DNA of 64,000 nt, taken from the NCBI GenBank assembly GCA_019359675.1, contig JAHHGX010000069.1:124001-188000 (forward strand), given 5' to 3'. The notes under the pieces were generated by a model, which saw nothing but the letters and a program-made list of their open reading frames with translations, was not told where the DNA came from and did no database searches. This document shows, piece after piece, positions 8,747-17,667 of the stretch. Source of the stretch: Calothrix sp. FI2-JRJ7 (lineage in GTDB: Bacteria; Cyanobacteriota; Cyanobacteriia; Cyanobacteriales; Nostocaceae). How positions within the stretch are numbered: the first letter of the stretch is position 1; each line of letters begins with the position of its first letter. The position numbers and the translations under genes were made by a program.

Positions 8747-9909
8747 TCATTATAAGATAAGCTCCGACAAACTTTTAAAACATGTAACCATCTTTGGCGC
8801 CTAATTTTATCGTAGGGTTTCTGAGAAATCTCTTTTGGTTTAAGCATTTCTTTATGGATATCGGTAGGTGTTCTCATTTGCCCAACACCTATATTTTCAT
8901 GATAATGATTATTCTTTTCTTTATGCTTCCCTAAACTCTCATCTTTTGACAACATTAAATATTTTATCTTCGTAGATAATATTTTGATAATACATTTAAA
9001 ATAACATTTATAAACCCAAATTTGTAAAAGTCGAAATAAATCTAACTTTATAGCCTTATTGAGCCATAAGAAACTATTCCAATAGTCTTCGTTTTGCGTA
9101 CTTATAGTTAAAAGATAACTACAAAAATCACTGGCAGACCAATCATACATATAAGCTGGTATGTTTAAGTTTTGTCTTTTTGACTTTGCCATGACCAAAT
9201 CATAAGATTTTGCCATTGCTTCGTAGCATCTAGACATACTTCCTACTAATTGACGGTACCCAATCAAAAACTCTGGAACCACTCGGAATTCATAAAATTC
9301 AGCAATACGTAGGTAAATATCCCAATCCTCACAACCTTGGGCATTTTGCTCTCTCAGCTTGGAGTCGTAAAAGCCAATTTTATCAAAACAAGAACGGCGA
9401 ATTAGAGGGACACTACCATTACCGATTAAATTCATTTGTACCATAACCGGGTAAACATACCCCTCTACACTACGCATGTTTTGATAATGGAAAGGACAAT
9501 ATTCCCCAATAATATTATCTTTTGCATCAATAAACGTAGACCAAGCATAAATTAATCCTACAGTAGGGTCTCCTTCTAACATACATTGCACTTGTTTTTC
9601 TATTTTTTGAGGATACCAAATATCATCTGCATCAATTGGAGCTATATATTCACCCTTAGATTTTTCAATTGCTAAATTACGAGCAGCCGCCACTCCTGCA
9701 TTTGGTTGCTTTAATATAATTACACGACTATCTTTGTCAGCAAAAGATTCTATAATTTCAGCAGTTTTATCTAGTGAACCATCATCAACCACTAAAACTT
9801 CAATGTTTTTGTAAGTTTGAGACAGAACAGATATTAATGTCTGATTAATAAATGCTTCTGCGTTATAAGCTGGTATAATAACAGACACTAAAGGAGAATC
9901 GACCTTCAT
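8728..9909 (-). CDS. GT2 family glycosyltransferase
   Basis: GT-A fold sugar transferase using a nucleotide sugar. N-terminal domain: VSVIIPAYNAEAFINQTLIS, LVVDDGSLDKT, APIDADDIW (DxD-like metal site), then a middle block CEDWDIYLRIAEF with the ED acid/base motif. The C-terminal third (from about residue 290) is lysine-rich and not clearly GT2. The last six codons and the stop lie inside a palindromic repeat, so the natural C-terminus may have been altered. It lies apart from the main polysaccharide locus, between SUKH and GNAT genes. Confidence 0.85.
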   Translation of the reverse strand: MKVDSPLVSVIIPAYNAEAFINQTLISVLSQTYKNIEVLVVDDGSLDKTAEIIESFADKDSRVIILKQPNAGVAAARNLAIEKSKGEYIAPIDADDIWYPQKIEKQVQCMLEGDPTVGLIYAWSTFIDAKDNIIGEYCPFHYQNMRSVEGYVYPVMVQMNLIGNGSVPLIRRSCFDKIGFYDSKLREQNAQGCEDWDIYLRIAEFYEFRVVPEFLIGYRQLVGSMSRCYEAMAKSYDLVMAKSKRQNLNIPAYMYDWSASDFCSYLLTISTQNEDYWNSFLWLNKAIKLDLFRLLQIWVYKCYFKCIIKILSTKIKYLMLSKDESLGKHKEKNNHYHENIGVGQMRTPTDIHKEMLKPKEISQKPYDKIRRQRWLHVLKVCRSLSYNEVREGY

Positions 9910-10191
9910 TTTATTCTAAGTAATTACAAATGTTGACTGATGAATTAATAAGTTAACCTAAGACCCACACCATATTCTTACTCAATTCATCCCTGATTAC
10001 TAAATGGTGCCATCAATACTTGCGTAAAACTATATAATTTTATACACCATAATACCACAGTATTCAACAAAATTTGACAACATTAGGAATAATTATATAC
10101 TTTACACGCTGATTCATAAAAGAATAAGTAAAATCTATTTGACCCACAATATGTATTCTCCTATTCTTTTTCAATATATTTATTTCAGTAA

Positions 10192-10755
10192 TTACGACCA
10201 TTTATTGTTGATAAGGCTAGTCAGAATATGGTCTTCCCATTTGCCGTTTATTATTAGATAATCTCTCGCGTATCCTTCGACAAGAAATCCTAGCCGTTTG
10301 AGTAAGTTTGCACTACGTTGATTATGAGGCATATAATTTGCCATAATGCGGTGCATGTTGAATTCTTTAAATATATAGTCAATTGTGCCTTGCATTGCTT
10401 CAGTCATGTACCCTTTGCTTTGTTCAAACTCTGCTAAACTGTATCCCACTGTACAAAAATGAGCGGCGCCTCGAACAATGTTATTAAAGTTAATAGTGCC
10501 AATAATTCGATTTGAGGCAGTTTTTGGAAAGATAAAAAACCTTAAGGAGCGGTCGTTGGCAAATTCTTGGTAATTAACTTCAATTTGTAATTGCCAATAC
10601 TCTTCGGTGAAGAACCCATTATGCCAAGACGGGTAGTAAGGAGTGAGGTAGGTTTTATTCTGGGTAAAGTAATCTAGGATTTTGGGTATATCCTCGTTGT
10701 TTGCCATGCGAATCTGGACACGCGCGCATTTAATTTGTGGCAGTTCCAAAGGCAT
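10192..10755 (-). CDS. GNAT N-acetyltransferase, RimJ/RimL type
   Basis: 187 residues with the GNAT order: RMANNEDIPKILDYF at the start, a core strand IIGTINFNNIVRG, the acetyl-CoA loop region GYSLAEFEQSKGYMTEAM, and the typical RimJ/L end HNQRSANLLKRLGFLVEGYA with LIINGKWEDHI. Such enzymes acetylate N-termini of ribosomal proteins or small amines; the substrate cannot be told from sequence. It lies 61 bases behind prmA on the same strand, so a link to ribosomal protein modification is plausible but inferred. Confidence 0.88.
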   Translation of the reverse strand: MPLELPQIKCARVQIRMANNEDIPKILDYFTQNKTYLTPYYPSWHNGFFTEEYWQLQIEVNYQEFANDRSLRFFIFPKTASNRIIGTINFNNIVRGAAHFCTVGYSLAEFEQSKGYMTEAMQGTIDYIFKEFNMHRIMANYMPHNQRSANLLKRLGFLVEGYARDYLIINGKWEDHILTSLINNKWS

Positions 10756-10816
10756 AAACGTAGAGGGAATGTTTACTATTTACTATCTTTGATTATACGT
10801 TTATATGTGAGTTTGG

Positions 10817-11764
10817 TTAAAGCGCCCACACGTTGGCAACCCATTCGCTGAACCGTTCGGTGTTGAGGGCTTTAAATTCTTGTGCTTTTAATGCTTGTGT
10901 TACTGACTGTTCGTAATCTTGGTCGTAGCCAGACGTGATTAGTATACCACTTTGCTGATTTTGATGTAGCGCTTGTTTATAGTCCGGCGCCAGTGTTGTG
11001 TGTATTCGTCCTAAGATATTAGCAACAATTAAATCAAAGTCACCATTTGGGGAAATACTAGACACATTACCAGTATTGGCGCCACCCATCCAATTGCCCA
11101 AAGAGCTACCACGTCCTAAACTTCCTTGTAGTACTTGCACTTTATCTGTAACATCATTACGAGTAATAGCGTCTTGAGTTGCTTCGACGGCAACAGCATC
11201 ATTATCTAATGCTAAAACGTTTGCCCCTAGCTTTGCAGCAGCAATACTAAGAATACCTGAACCACAACCAAGGTCAAGGACATTCATATTATTGGTTACA
11301 TAACGTTCTAGAAGTTTAACTGCTAATATTGTTGCTGGGTGTAAACCGCTACCAAACGCTAAACTTGTTTTGAGTTGAATAATTATTTTCTCTGAAGTAT
11401 TAGGCAAGTTAAGGGCATCAGAGTTAAGTACAATAAATCTTTCACCAATTTGAATCGCTTCGCTTTTTATTTCTGATTTATTGGGTTTTTCAGTAATTAT
11501 ATATGCTTCGACTGTACTGGTTATTGCAGTACGATGTAAGGGTGAAAGTAAATTTTCTATTTCTTGAATGCGTACACTTGCTTGGGTGTTGTTGGGTAAA
11601 TAGAAATTAATTGTGTGTGTCCAATTATTTTGGCGCCGACTTTCTTCAGTACTAGTATATTTATTAACACTAATGTCACTTGTGTAGTTAGTTGATGCAA
11701 GTAATGTGCAAACCCAGTCAACTGCTTCCAGAGTTGAGAATACAGTTAATTCGATACATGACAT
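10817..11764 (-). CDS. prmA: ribosomal protein L11 methyltransferase
   Basis: SAM-dependent enzyme that methylates lysines and the N-terminus of ribosomal protein L11. The SAM-binding motif NVLDLGCGSGILSIAAAKLG and acidic LALDND, the family segment LAFGSGLHPAT and the substrate-side motif FDLIVANILG are all present. 315 residues. An AAGGGAAG ribosome site sits well before the ATG. The protein has a slightly divergent N-terminal half with an insert around residues 45-55, and an extra Gly/Ser-rich loop near residues 210-230, but the catalytic core is intact. Confidence 0.92.
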   Translation of the reverse strand: MSCIELTVFSTLEAVDWVCTLLASTNYTSDISVNKYTSTEESRRQNNWTHTINFYLPNNTQASVRIQEIENLLSPLHRTAITSTVEAYIITEKPNKSEIKSEAIQIGERFIVLNSDALNLPNTSEKIIIQLKTSLAFGSGLHPATILAVKLLERYVTNNMNVLDLGCGSGILSIAAAKLGANVLALDNDAVAVEATQDAITRNDVTDKVQVLQGSLGRGSSLGNWMGGANTGNVSSISPNGDFDLIVANILGRIHTTLAPDYKQALHQNQQSGILITSGYDQDYEQSVTQALKAQEFKALNTERFSEWVANVWAL

Positions 11765-11811
11765 GTTGTCTTCCCTTTTTAAACCAAGCTTTTATGATTA
11801 TCGCGCTTTTT

Positions 11812-11929
11812 GATCCCCCCACTACCCCCCTTAATAAGGGGGGAACAAGAAAGAAGATAATAATCTTAGCTACATAGTTATATATAGACAAAATCTTAGC
11901 CACCCTTATCAAGGGGGGTTGGGGGGATC
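11812..11929. repeat. GATCCCCCC...GGGGGGATC inverted repeat element, copy 1
   Basis: Left arm GATCCCCCCACTACCCCCC then TTAATAAGG; right arm CCCTTATCAAGGGGGG then TTGGGGGGATC. The ends are complementary over about 28 bases, and the left arm is itself palindromic. Related copies lie at 40251-40278 and 55455-55570. It lies in the divergent spacer between prmA and the next gene. Confidence 0.85.
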
Positions 11930-12011
11930 AAATTTCCATTCTAATTGCGGCATTTTAAGTTAAAATGAGGTACCTCAGCTAAAAATAGCTGCAATTAGTT
12001 TTGCCTGATTT

Positions 12012-12491
12012 ATGGTTCAGTATACTCTTGCTCAAAGCCCAGATATTATTCTTACAGTTTCTGGTAAAGATTCTGCCAAAGCCCGTGATAAAGCAATGGA
12101 TCAGTTGATGGAACTCATGGACTCAGGTAAATTGCCTACCGACTTAGACGAAGGATTTGGGCCTCAACAATTAATCGAAGTAAAGGAAACGAGCATTGAT
12201 AATGCTGGTGACGAAGACGCTGTGACACAAGCAGTTCAGGTTCTTAGCAACCTAGCGACGCTGAAGTTAAAAGTTCAAGAGTCGCGCTCGGAAGCTTTAG
12301 ACATTCGTAAAGCAGTCGATGTTCTTTTTACAGACGAATCTGTAAGTGAGGAAGAAATTACTCGCTTAAAGGAAGGGTTTAAAGTTTTAAAGACCTTTGC
12401 TCAAGCTAATCTTCGCTATCAAGAAGCACGTGCGAAAGCTGAAGGCGCCCGTCAAGTTCTTGATAAAGCGCTAAAATCGCCAGATAAATAA
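12012..12491 (+). CDS. conserved cyanobacterial hypothetical protein
   Basis: 159 residues, acidic and soluble, with no signal peptide. The N-terminal third (to about residue 60) has beta-alpha character (QYTLAQSPDIILTVSGKD, ARDKAMDQLMELMDSG), and the C-terminal two thirds are highly helical, probably coiled-coil (VQVLSNLATLKLKVQESRSE, RLKEGFKVLKTFAQANLRYQ). The pattern feels familiar from many cyanobacteria but no function is known to me. Stands alone; converges with the polysaccharide kinase gene across a palindromic repeat. Confidence 0.75.
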   Translation: MVQYTLAQSPDIILTVSGKDSAKARDKAMDQLMELMDSGKLPTDLDEGFGPQQLIEVKETSIDNAGDEDAVTQAVQVLSNLATLKLKVQESRSEALDIRKAVDVLFTDESVSEEEITRLKEGFKVLKTFAQANLRYQEARAKAEGARQVLDKALKSPDK

Positions 12492-12492
12492 A

Positions 12493-12522
12493 GTAGAGAC
12501 GCGAGGAACATCGCGTCTCTAC
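12493..12522. repeat. GTAGAGACG palindrome, copy 1 (possible two-way terminator)
   Basis: GTAGAGACGCGA pairs with TCGCGTCTCTAC around a short loop. Located between two convergent genes that end at 12491 and 12538, so it can stop transcription from both sides. Related copies are at 15405, 49922, 55805 and 58337. Confidence 0.8.
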
Positions 12523-12537
12523 TCATAAGTTTTAGTT

Positions 12538-14730
12538 CTACTTTCCTCGAACTTTGCGAATGATTGATGAATTGGTTTCTTGCAATTCTTCGACTTCGAT
12601 GCGTTCTGCGCTCATTCTCTCTTTGTAATATTGTTGATAGTACGTATGAGAAGCAGGCGCCGCTTCTTTTGATTTATTTGCTATGAAGCCTAAAACAGGA
12701 GTTCCGGAAACTTGAAGTTCTTCTAAGGCTTGTTGGAATATAGTGCGTTTGAGTTTACCTAATCCTGCAACTAGTATCATACCGTTTGTATTGGCTGCTA
12801 ACAAATTGGCATCAGCGAATCCAAGTATAGGCGGAGTATCATAAATTACAAAATCGAAACTATTTTGCAGGTCGCTCATCAAGTCCTGCATTTTTTGTGA
12901 GGCAAGTAAGCGAACTGGGTCAGGTGGAATAGGACCTGCGCTGAGGACATAAAGGTTGTCTTCAAAAGGTGAGCGCTCGATAACGTTACTCCAGTCTAAG
13001 TCAGAAGCGATAACATCGGTTAGTCCTTGAATGTTCATGACTCCAACCCGCTTGTGCAGTGTTGGACAGCGTAAGTTAGCATCGACTAGTAAAACTCGAT
13101 GTCCCATTGCCGCCGCAGCTAAAGCTAAATATAAAGCTACTGTTGATTTACCGTCTCCTGGTGTGGCAGAACTAATTACAAGTGAACGAATTTGTGTATC
13201 TGAACCCAACAACAGGATATTTGTGTAAAGCGAACGAAAGACTTCAAAGAAAGCTGCAATATTTGGCTTTTGATGACCGCTGTCGTGTAAAGAAACTGCC
13301 AGTTCTTTTCGTAATGGAATTGTGCCTAATAGTGGTAGATATGTTGCATCTTTAACATCTTTAGATGTGTAGAAGACGTTGCTAAGTTTATCAACTACAA
13401 GCGCTGCACCAGCACCCAAGAGTAGTCCAAGCATTCCTCCTAGTAGCAAGTTCCGCTTTGCACTATCAACAAGTGCTGATGGCTTTCTGGCATCAGTTAG
13501 CTGTTCATCAAGTAATTTCCACGGTTGAATTTTTTGGGTTTTCTCGATTTCTAATGCTTGTTGTTTAGCAATGAACTGTCCATAATTTTCGGTCGCAATT
13601 TTTATCTGTTGTTGAATATAATCGTAGTCGCGACTAACTATTGCTAACTTTCGCAATTCTTCATTAGAACGGTCAATTTTCTCTGCTAAAGATAAATCGC
13701 GTGCGACCAGTTCGTTGATGCGACTTACAAAATCGCGCTGTACTCGTGCTTCTTCTGCTTGCAGCAATGGCAGCAAATTCTTCTTTTTTTCCTCCAACGT
13801 TTGTATAGTTGGATTTTCAGAAGTAAATCGTGCAGATTCTTTTTTGATTAGAATATCAGCTTCTTGAATTTGGTCTAAAATCTTTTGGTAGCGAACATTT
13901 TCACTCAAAATTGAATTACCCGCACGTTCAGCAGGTTGTTGTGCTAGCTCACTTTTTAATTCTTCGTACTTAGCAGTCATTTGCTCGTGCTGTACTCGCG
14001 TTTCTATACGTTCTTGTGTGAGATTCGCGATTAAAGCAGAAACTTGTTGAGCTTTTTGTGCAGGTTCGACTAAATCATTTTTTTGACGTAAAACCCGCAG
14101 TTTATCTTGCCATTTCTCAACATTCTGTTGAATTTGCCCTTTCCTGAACGTGTCCTGAACAAACTTGATGGCTTGATTTATATCTTCTTGACGTTCAGCT
14201 AAACTGTAGTCTAAGTAAGATTTTGATAAAGCTTGCAATACATCTTTGACCTGCTGTTCATTCTCATTTGTGTATCCAACTTTCAATACGTTTGGCTGGG
14301 CAGGTAAAACATCTAAATCCCGCTCTAGCTGTTTATAAGTTAAATCTGGATATTTAGGCTGTAATTTTTTTACAATCGGCGCCAGTAAGCGAGGACTTTG
14401 TAGAACTTTTACCGTTGTAGTAATGTTTTCGCTTTCAGGTGACGAGATATTTTGGGCGCCAATCGTTTCTGGAATGCTAGCAATAGCTTTAGACTCGCCA
14501 GTTACAGGTTTGGTCAAAATCTCGAACTGACCGTAAAAAACTGGAGGGTCAGATTCGGCTTTAAGAACGGCGCCAGCAGCAACAATACCAGTGAATCCGG
14601 CAATTAATACTGCCCGACGGCGTAATGCCGCAGCGACTTGACTCAGATTCAATCCACCTTCATCAGTATCACTTAACTGGGTAGCATTTGCTTTTATCTG
14701 CAATTGAGAATGTTTTTCTGACTTCAGCAT
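12538..14730 (-). CDS. Wzc-like polysaccharide co-polymerase with tyrosine autokinase domain
   Basis: Controls chain length and export of surface polysaccharide; the kinase half autophosphorylates on a C-terminal Tyr cluster. ATG at 14730 (730 residues) is preferred to a TTG 49 codons upstream, because MLKSEKHSQLQ leads directly into the cytoplasmic start and first helix (VLIAGFTGIVAAGAVLKA). A Wzz domain and long periplasmic coiled coil follow (about residues 60-430), then helix 2 (LLLGGMLGLLLGAGAALVV). The kinase carries Walker A ATPGDGKST near residue 523, A' VLLVDANLR near 547 and B FVIYDTPP near 628; the tail has TYYQQYY near 697-702. It probably serves the locus that starts at 16.7 kb, although it is on the other strand. 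Confidence 0.93.
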   Translation of the reverse strand: MLKSEKHSQLQIKANATQLSDTDEGGLNLSQVAAALRRRAVLIAGFTGIVAAGAVLKAESDPPVFYGQFEILTKPVTGESKAIASIPETIGAQNISSPESENITTTVKVLQSPRLLAPIVKKLQPKYPDLTYKQLERDLDVLPAQPNVLKVGYTNENEQQVKDVLQALSKSYLDYSLAERQEDINQAIKFVQDTFRKGQIQQNVEKWQDKLRVLRQKNDLVEPAQKAQQVSALIANLTQERIETRVQHEQMTAKYEELKSELAQQPAERAGNSILSENVRYQKILDQIQEADILIKKESARFTSENPTIQTLEEKKKNLLPLLQAEEARVQRDFVSRINELVARDLSLAEKIDRSNEELRKLAIVSRDYDYIQQQIKIATENYGQFIAKQQALEIEKTQKIQPWKLLDEQLTDARKPSALVDSAKRNLLLGGMLGLLLGAGAALVVDKLSNVFYTSKDVKDATYLPLLGTIPLRKELAVSLHDSGHQKPNIAAFFEVFRSLYTNILLLGSDTQIRSLVISSATPGDGKSTVALYLALAAAAMGHRVLLVDANLRCPTLHKRVGVMNIQGLTDVIASDLDWSNVIERSPFEDNLYVLSAGPIPPDPVRLLASQKMQDLMSDLQNSFDFVIYDTPPILGFADANLLAANTNGMILVAGLGKLKRTIFQQALEELQVSGTPVLGFIANKSKEAAPASHTYYQQYYKERMSAERIEVEELQETNSSIIRKVRGK

Positions 14731-15250
14731 AGCGTTCGTCAATATTACTATTAGTTTTTTTAGGGTAATTTCACACGAGCAGTGATTTATTTGCAGGGTT
14801 GACGATGCACCCAGTAAATGACTGACAATTATGTGCGCGGTCAGCGAAGAGTAAAGAGCTACGTAGGATGATTGCAACCTACTTGTGAGCCTTCAACGCC
14901 ATTGAGTATCAAAAATATATAGTGATATTTGGGAGATGCATTATTACTACATTAGCACTACGCAGGAAATATTTACGAAAGGTTTTCAATATATAAACAA
15001 AAAATATACTTTTATACTTACATACTGCCATCTCCATCGAGAACACAGCAGCTTCCTAACACCTGTATTTAAACAAGGTCAGCCTCATATTTTAATCTAC
15101 CAACAAATATAAATAAGTAACTTTACTTACTTGAATACCCTGACTTTTTTATGTATACAATTTTTACAGAACTTTTCCGGATAATTGGACTTGGACAAAA
15201 ATTTTACTTTTAAGTACTTAATTAATGTTTTTAATATTACTCAGTATAGC

Positions 15251-15265
15251 AGAAACCGGGTTTCT
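15251..15265. repeat. AGAAACCGGGTTTCT palindrome, solitary copy 4
   Basis: A single palindromic 15-mer without the partner arm seen in the other copies, suggesting either the basic unit or a remnant. Confidence 0.7.
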
Positions 15266-15404
15266 AGGATTAAACTTTTACAGCATCATTCCCATAAAAG
15301 TGAAGACATTGCTGCCCAATATAGACAGCTGAGGCTAAATAAACTTGAATTATTTGCGACCCATAATAAAGTTAGGTGAACGCTTTACTTAAATTTTAAA
15401 ATTG

Positions 15405-15428
15405 AGAGATGTTACATATAACGTCTCT
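15405..15428. repeat. GTAGAGACG-type palindrome, degenerate copy 2
   Basis: AGAGATGTTACATATAACGT followed by CTCT; imperfect palindrome related to the copies at 49922 and 55805. Confidence 0.6.
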
Positions 15429-15475
15429 ACATATAAACAATAAAAAAGGGCAGCTGTTTAGCTACCCTTTTAATA

Positions 15476-15547
15476 CTGAGGCGCTAGGATTCGAACCTAG
15501 GGATGTCGGGACCAAAACCCGATGCCTTACCACTTGGCGACGCCTCA
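15476..15547 (-). tRNA. trnQ-UUG: tRNA-Gln (UUG)
   Basis: 72 bases folding into a full cloverleaf. Acceptor TGAGGCG pairs with CGCCTCA, discriminator G; D-arm with AAGTGGTAAGG; anticodon stem TCGGG/CCCGA with loop TTTTGGT, giving anticodon TTG; T-arm CTAGG-TTCGAAT-CCTAG. CCA is not encoded. It reads codon CAA (and CAG by wobble). Confidence 0.95.
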
Positions 15548-15827
15548 TTGCATTGACATTACTTAATATAGTAGCAGTCGCCAGTAATGTCAAGTACTTT
15601 TTGCCCAATTTTTTGTGCTGTGTTTTTCTAGACATTTCTGGCTGTCGCTAAATTCCCCGTCAGATAAGAGACTTGTGTGTAACTTGGCTTTTTTAGGAAC
15701 GTTAAGCAGGTAAAATTGGCAAGTTGGCATATCTAGTGGATTGTGCCGAACCAAAATAAATATAGAGAGGTTATGCTGGACTGAGCCAAAAGCCATCTCA
15801 ATAAAGTACACTTTACATCGCCTAGTC

Positions 15828-16148
15828 ATGTTGTCTTCTAAATTGGGTATAAATTTTACTAATATTTGGGGGCTATTAAATTTTCTTGTAGCCAAGCTGA
15901 AAGTCAAGAAACAAAAGACATATGACTATACTAGGCAGGTATCTGGTCAGGACTATGTATTTGAACCAATAGACGACGATACCAAGGGTTACATGACAGC
16001 ACAAGGCAAAGGTGTTGCAGTTGGCGATTTTATTACTTTACAAAACGGCGCCGAGATTTATCATTATCAAGTCGAGCAAATCGAGTATTACTCCCATCCA
16101 TCGGATATGTGGACTGCTGTGTTAAAGCGTGTGACATTAGCGTCTTGA
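15828..16148 (+). CDS. conserved hypothetical protein
   Basis: The well-formed part is the last 80 residues, from about KKQKTYDYTRQVSGQDYVFE to AVLKRVTLAS, with a core GYMTAQGKGVAVGDFITLQN and YQVEQIEYYSHPSDMW. This looks like a small cyanobacterial beta-rich protein. The start is uncertain: the ATG at 15828 gives 106 residues but has no ribosome site, the frame stays open back to 15741, and the only other in-frame ATG (near 15990) would cut off the conserved start. A TATCCGGATA inverted repeat lies about 20 bases after the stop. Function unknown. Confidence 0.5.
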   Translation: MLSSKLGINFTNIWGLLNFLVAKLKVKKQKTYDYTRQVSGQDYVFEPIDDDTKGYMTAQGKGVAVGDFITLQNGAEIYHYQVEQIEYYSHPSDMWTAVLKRVTLAS

Positions 16149-16170
16149 TTAGCTATGACTAAGTATTATG

Positions 16171-16201
16171 TATCCGGATATACTTTATACATATCCGGAT
16201 A
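16171..16201. repeat. TATCCGGATA inverted repeat (possible terminator)
   Basis: TATCCGGATA at 16171-16180 and again at 16192-16201. Each copy is itself a palindrome and the pair can form a hairpin with an 11-base loop, followed by AAAATTATAA. It lies 22 bases after the stop of the hypothetical gene. Confidence 0.6.
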
Positions 16202-16400
16202 AAATTATAAACTTTATAGAATCTTCTTAAAATAAATAAGGCATATTTAAACTAGCTACCGGAATTATTTCTAGGTAGCATCAGTGTTTTAACGGGTTTT
16301 TAAAAAAAGTTTTGCATAACTTATAGGTATTTTAATTTAAAGATATTGGGAATAGTTGCCAAATTGCCAAATAATTGTGACAGAATTGTTACGAAAAGTC

Positions 16401-16467
16401 AGAAACCGGGTTTCTTTGTGACATCTTGTAATTAAAGCGACAATTTTGCGTATAAACCCGGTTTATA
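16401..16467. repeat. AGAAACCGGGTTTCT repeat pair, copy 5
   Basis: AGAAACCGGGTTTCTTTG at the left, ATAAACCCGGTTTATAG at the right, with an AT-rich 33-base centre (CAATTTTGCG near the right end, as in the 4257 copy). Same architecture as copies 2 and 3. Confidence 0.8.
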
Positions 16468-16740
16468 GGGCTATAAGCGTGGTAAGAATTTTTACCAATA
16501 AATATAACTAATAATACGTCATTAGTATTTTATATAACATAACATTAATAGTTGTTGGCGTACTATAAATGGTGTTTAGTAGCAAAATCAAGGAGATTCA
16601 GAGAAGCAGAAAATAAATTAAAAAATATTAAGTATATTTCCTGACAGTGCATTCACAGTGATGAAGGAAGTGATAGACAATATGGCAAAGTATAAAATCA
16701 CAGGTCGTAGTCAAAATAAGTGCTGTAAACAGGTAAATAA

Positions 16741-17580
16741 ATGAATAGTAAAGAACTCGTAATTGAGGCGGGAAAAACAGAGGGGCAATATTGGCGAGAC
16801 CTGTGGAAATACAGGGAGTTGTTCTACTTTTTAGCTTGGCGCGATATATTAGTACGCTATAAGCAAACAGTGATTGGGATGGCATGGGCACTAATTCGTC
16901 CATTTCTAACGATGGTGGTGTTCACATTCGTATTTGGAAGTTTAGCTAAATTACCACCCGAAGGTAATACACCATATCCAATCATGGTTTTTGCCGCACT
17001 GCTACCTTGGCAGTTTTTCTCAGGCGCCTTGAGTGAGTGCAGCAACAGCTTGGTAAATAATGCTAACTTACTTGCTAAAGTTTACTTTCCGCGTTTAATT
17101 GTACCCACGAGTGCAGTCATTGTTAGCTTTGTAGACTTTCTGATTTCGGGGATGATTTTGCTAGGGTTAATGGCGTACTATAATTATGTACCCGATTGGC
17201 GGATTCTAACACTGCCAATATTTATAGCAATCGCGTTTGCTGCATCGATAGGCGCCGGGTTATGGTTAGCTGCGTTAACTGTAGAATATAGAGACTTTCG
17301 CTACGTGGTTCCGTTTATTGTTCAGTTTGGATTGTATGTCTCACCTGTAGGATTTAGTAGTAAGGTGATTGAGCAAAGGTTTTCAGAACAAATACGTCTA
17401 ATATATTCGCTGAATCCAATGGTGGGAGTAATAGATGGTTTCCGATGGGCAATACTAGGTGGTGAATCGCAGATATACATGCCTGGGTTTCTATTATCGC
17501 TGGGTTTTGTGATTTTGCTGCTCTTCAGTGGGATTTGGTACTTCCGCAGGATGGAGCGGACGTTTGCAGATGTGATTTAA
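16741..17580 (+). CDS. ABC-2 type polysaccharide export permease (Wzm-like)
   Basis: Membrane half of an ABC exporter that moves polysaccharide from the cytosol across the inner membrane. 279 residues with about six hydrophobic helices. Family features: the start ends in YRELFYFLAWRDILVRYKQT, then VIGMAWALIRPFLTMVVFTF, GNTPYPIMVFAALLPWQFFS, FPRLIVPTSAV, and the end LNPMVGVIDGFRWAILGG. The matching ATPase gene follows after an inverted repeat (17578-17636). This is the first gene of the plus-strand polysaccharide locus. Confidence 0.93.
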   Translation: MNSKELVIEAGKTEGQYWRDLWKYRELFYFLAWRDILVRYKQTVIGMAWALIRPFLTMVVFTFVFGSLAKLPPEGNTPYPIMVFAALLPWQFFSGALSECSNSLVNNANLLAKVYFPRLIVPTSAVIVSFVDFLISGMILLGLMAYYNYVPDWRILTLPIFIAIAFAASIGAGLWLAALTVEYRDFRYVVPFIVQFGLYVSPVGFSSKVIEQRFSEQIRLIYSLNPMVGVIDGFRWAILGGESQIYMPGFLLSLGFVILLLFSGIWYFRRMERTFADVI

Positions 17581-17636
17581 GGGCGGGTTTACCAGATATT
17601 TAGTACAGTTTTAGGATATTTATTAACCCGCCCTTA
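17578..17636. repeat. 12-base inverted repeat between exporter genes
   Basis: TAAGGGCGGGTT (17578-17589, containing the stop codon of the permease gene) is exactly complementary to AACCCGCCCTTA (17625-17636) across a 35-base AT-rich centre. It may be a mobile scrap or an attenuating hairpin that sets different permease and ATPase levels. Confidence 0.75.
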
Positions 17637-17667
17637 CAAGTAGGTAGTTTAGATAGGAGTGTAACAG

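Larger units (their letters stand above)
14731..15475. other. long AT-rich intergenic region upstream of the Wzc-like gene
   Basis: About 745 bases without a convincing gene. It contains a single AGAAACCGGGTTTCT palindrome (15251-15265), a degenerate GTAGAGACG-type palindrome (15405-15428) and, just before the tRNA 3' end, a stem GGGCAGCTGTTTAGCTACCC near 15448-15467 followed by T's on the plus strand. The promoter of the Wzc-like gene must be here. Confidence 0.5.
16149..16740. other. intergenic region upstream of the exopolysaccharide locus
   Basis: AT-rich, no gene seen. It carries an inverted repeat at 16171-16201 and a palindromic repeat pair at 16401-16467. The promoter for the long plus-strand locus that starts at 16741 should lie in the last 250 bases; no clear JUMPstart-like element was found. 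The ribosome site before 16741 is weak (ACAGG). Confidence 0.5.

Noticed and set aside
15185-15379. 64-codon frame upstream of tRNA-Gln
   Set aside because: Contains an AGAAACCGGGTTTCT repeat within the frame and no ribosome site; treated as spacer.
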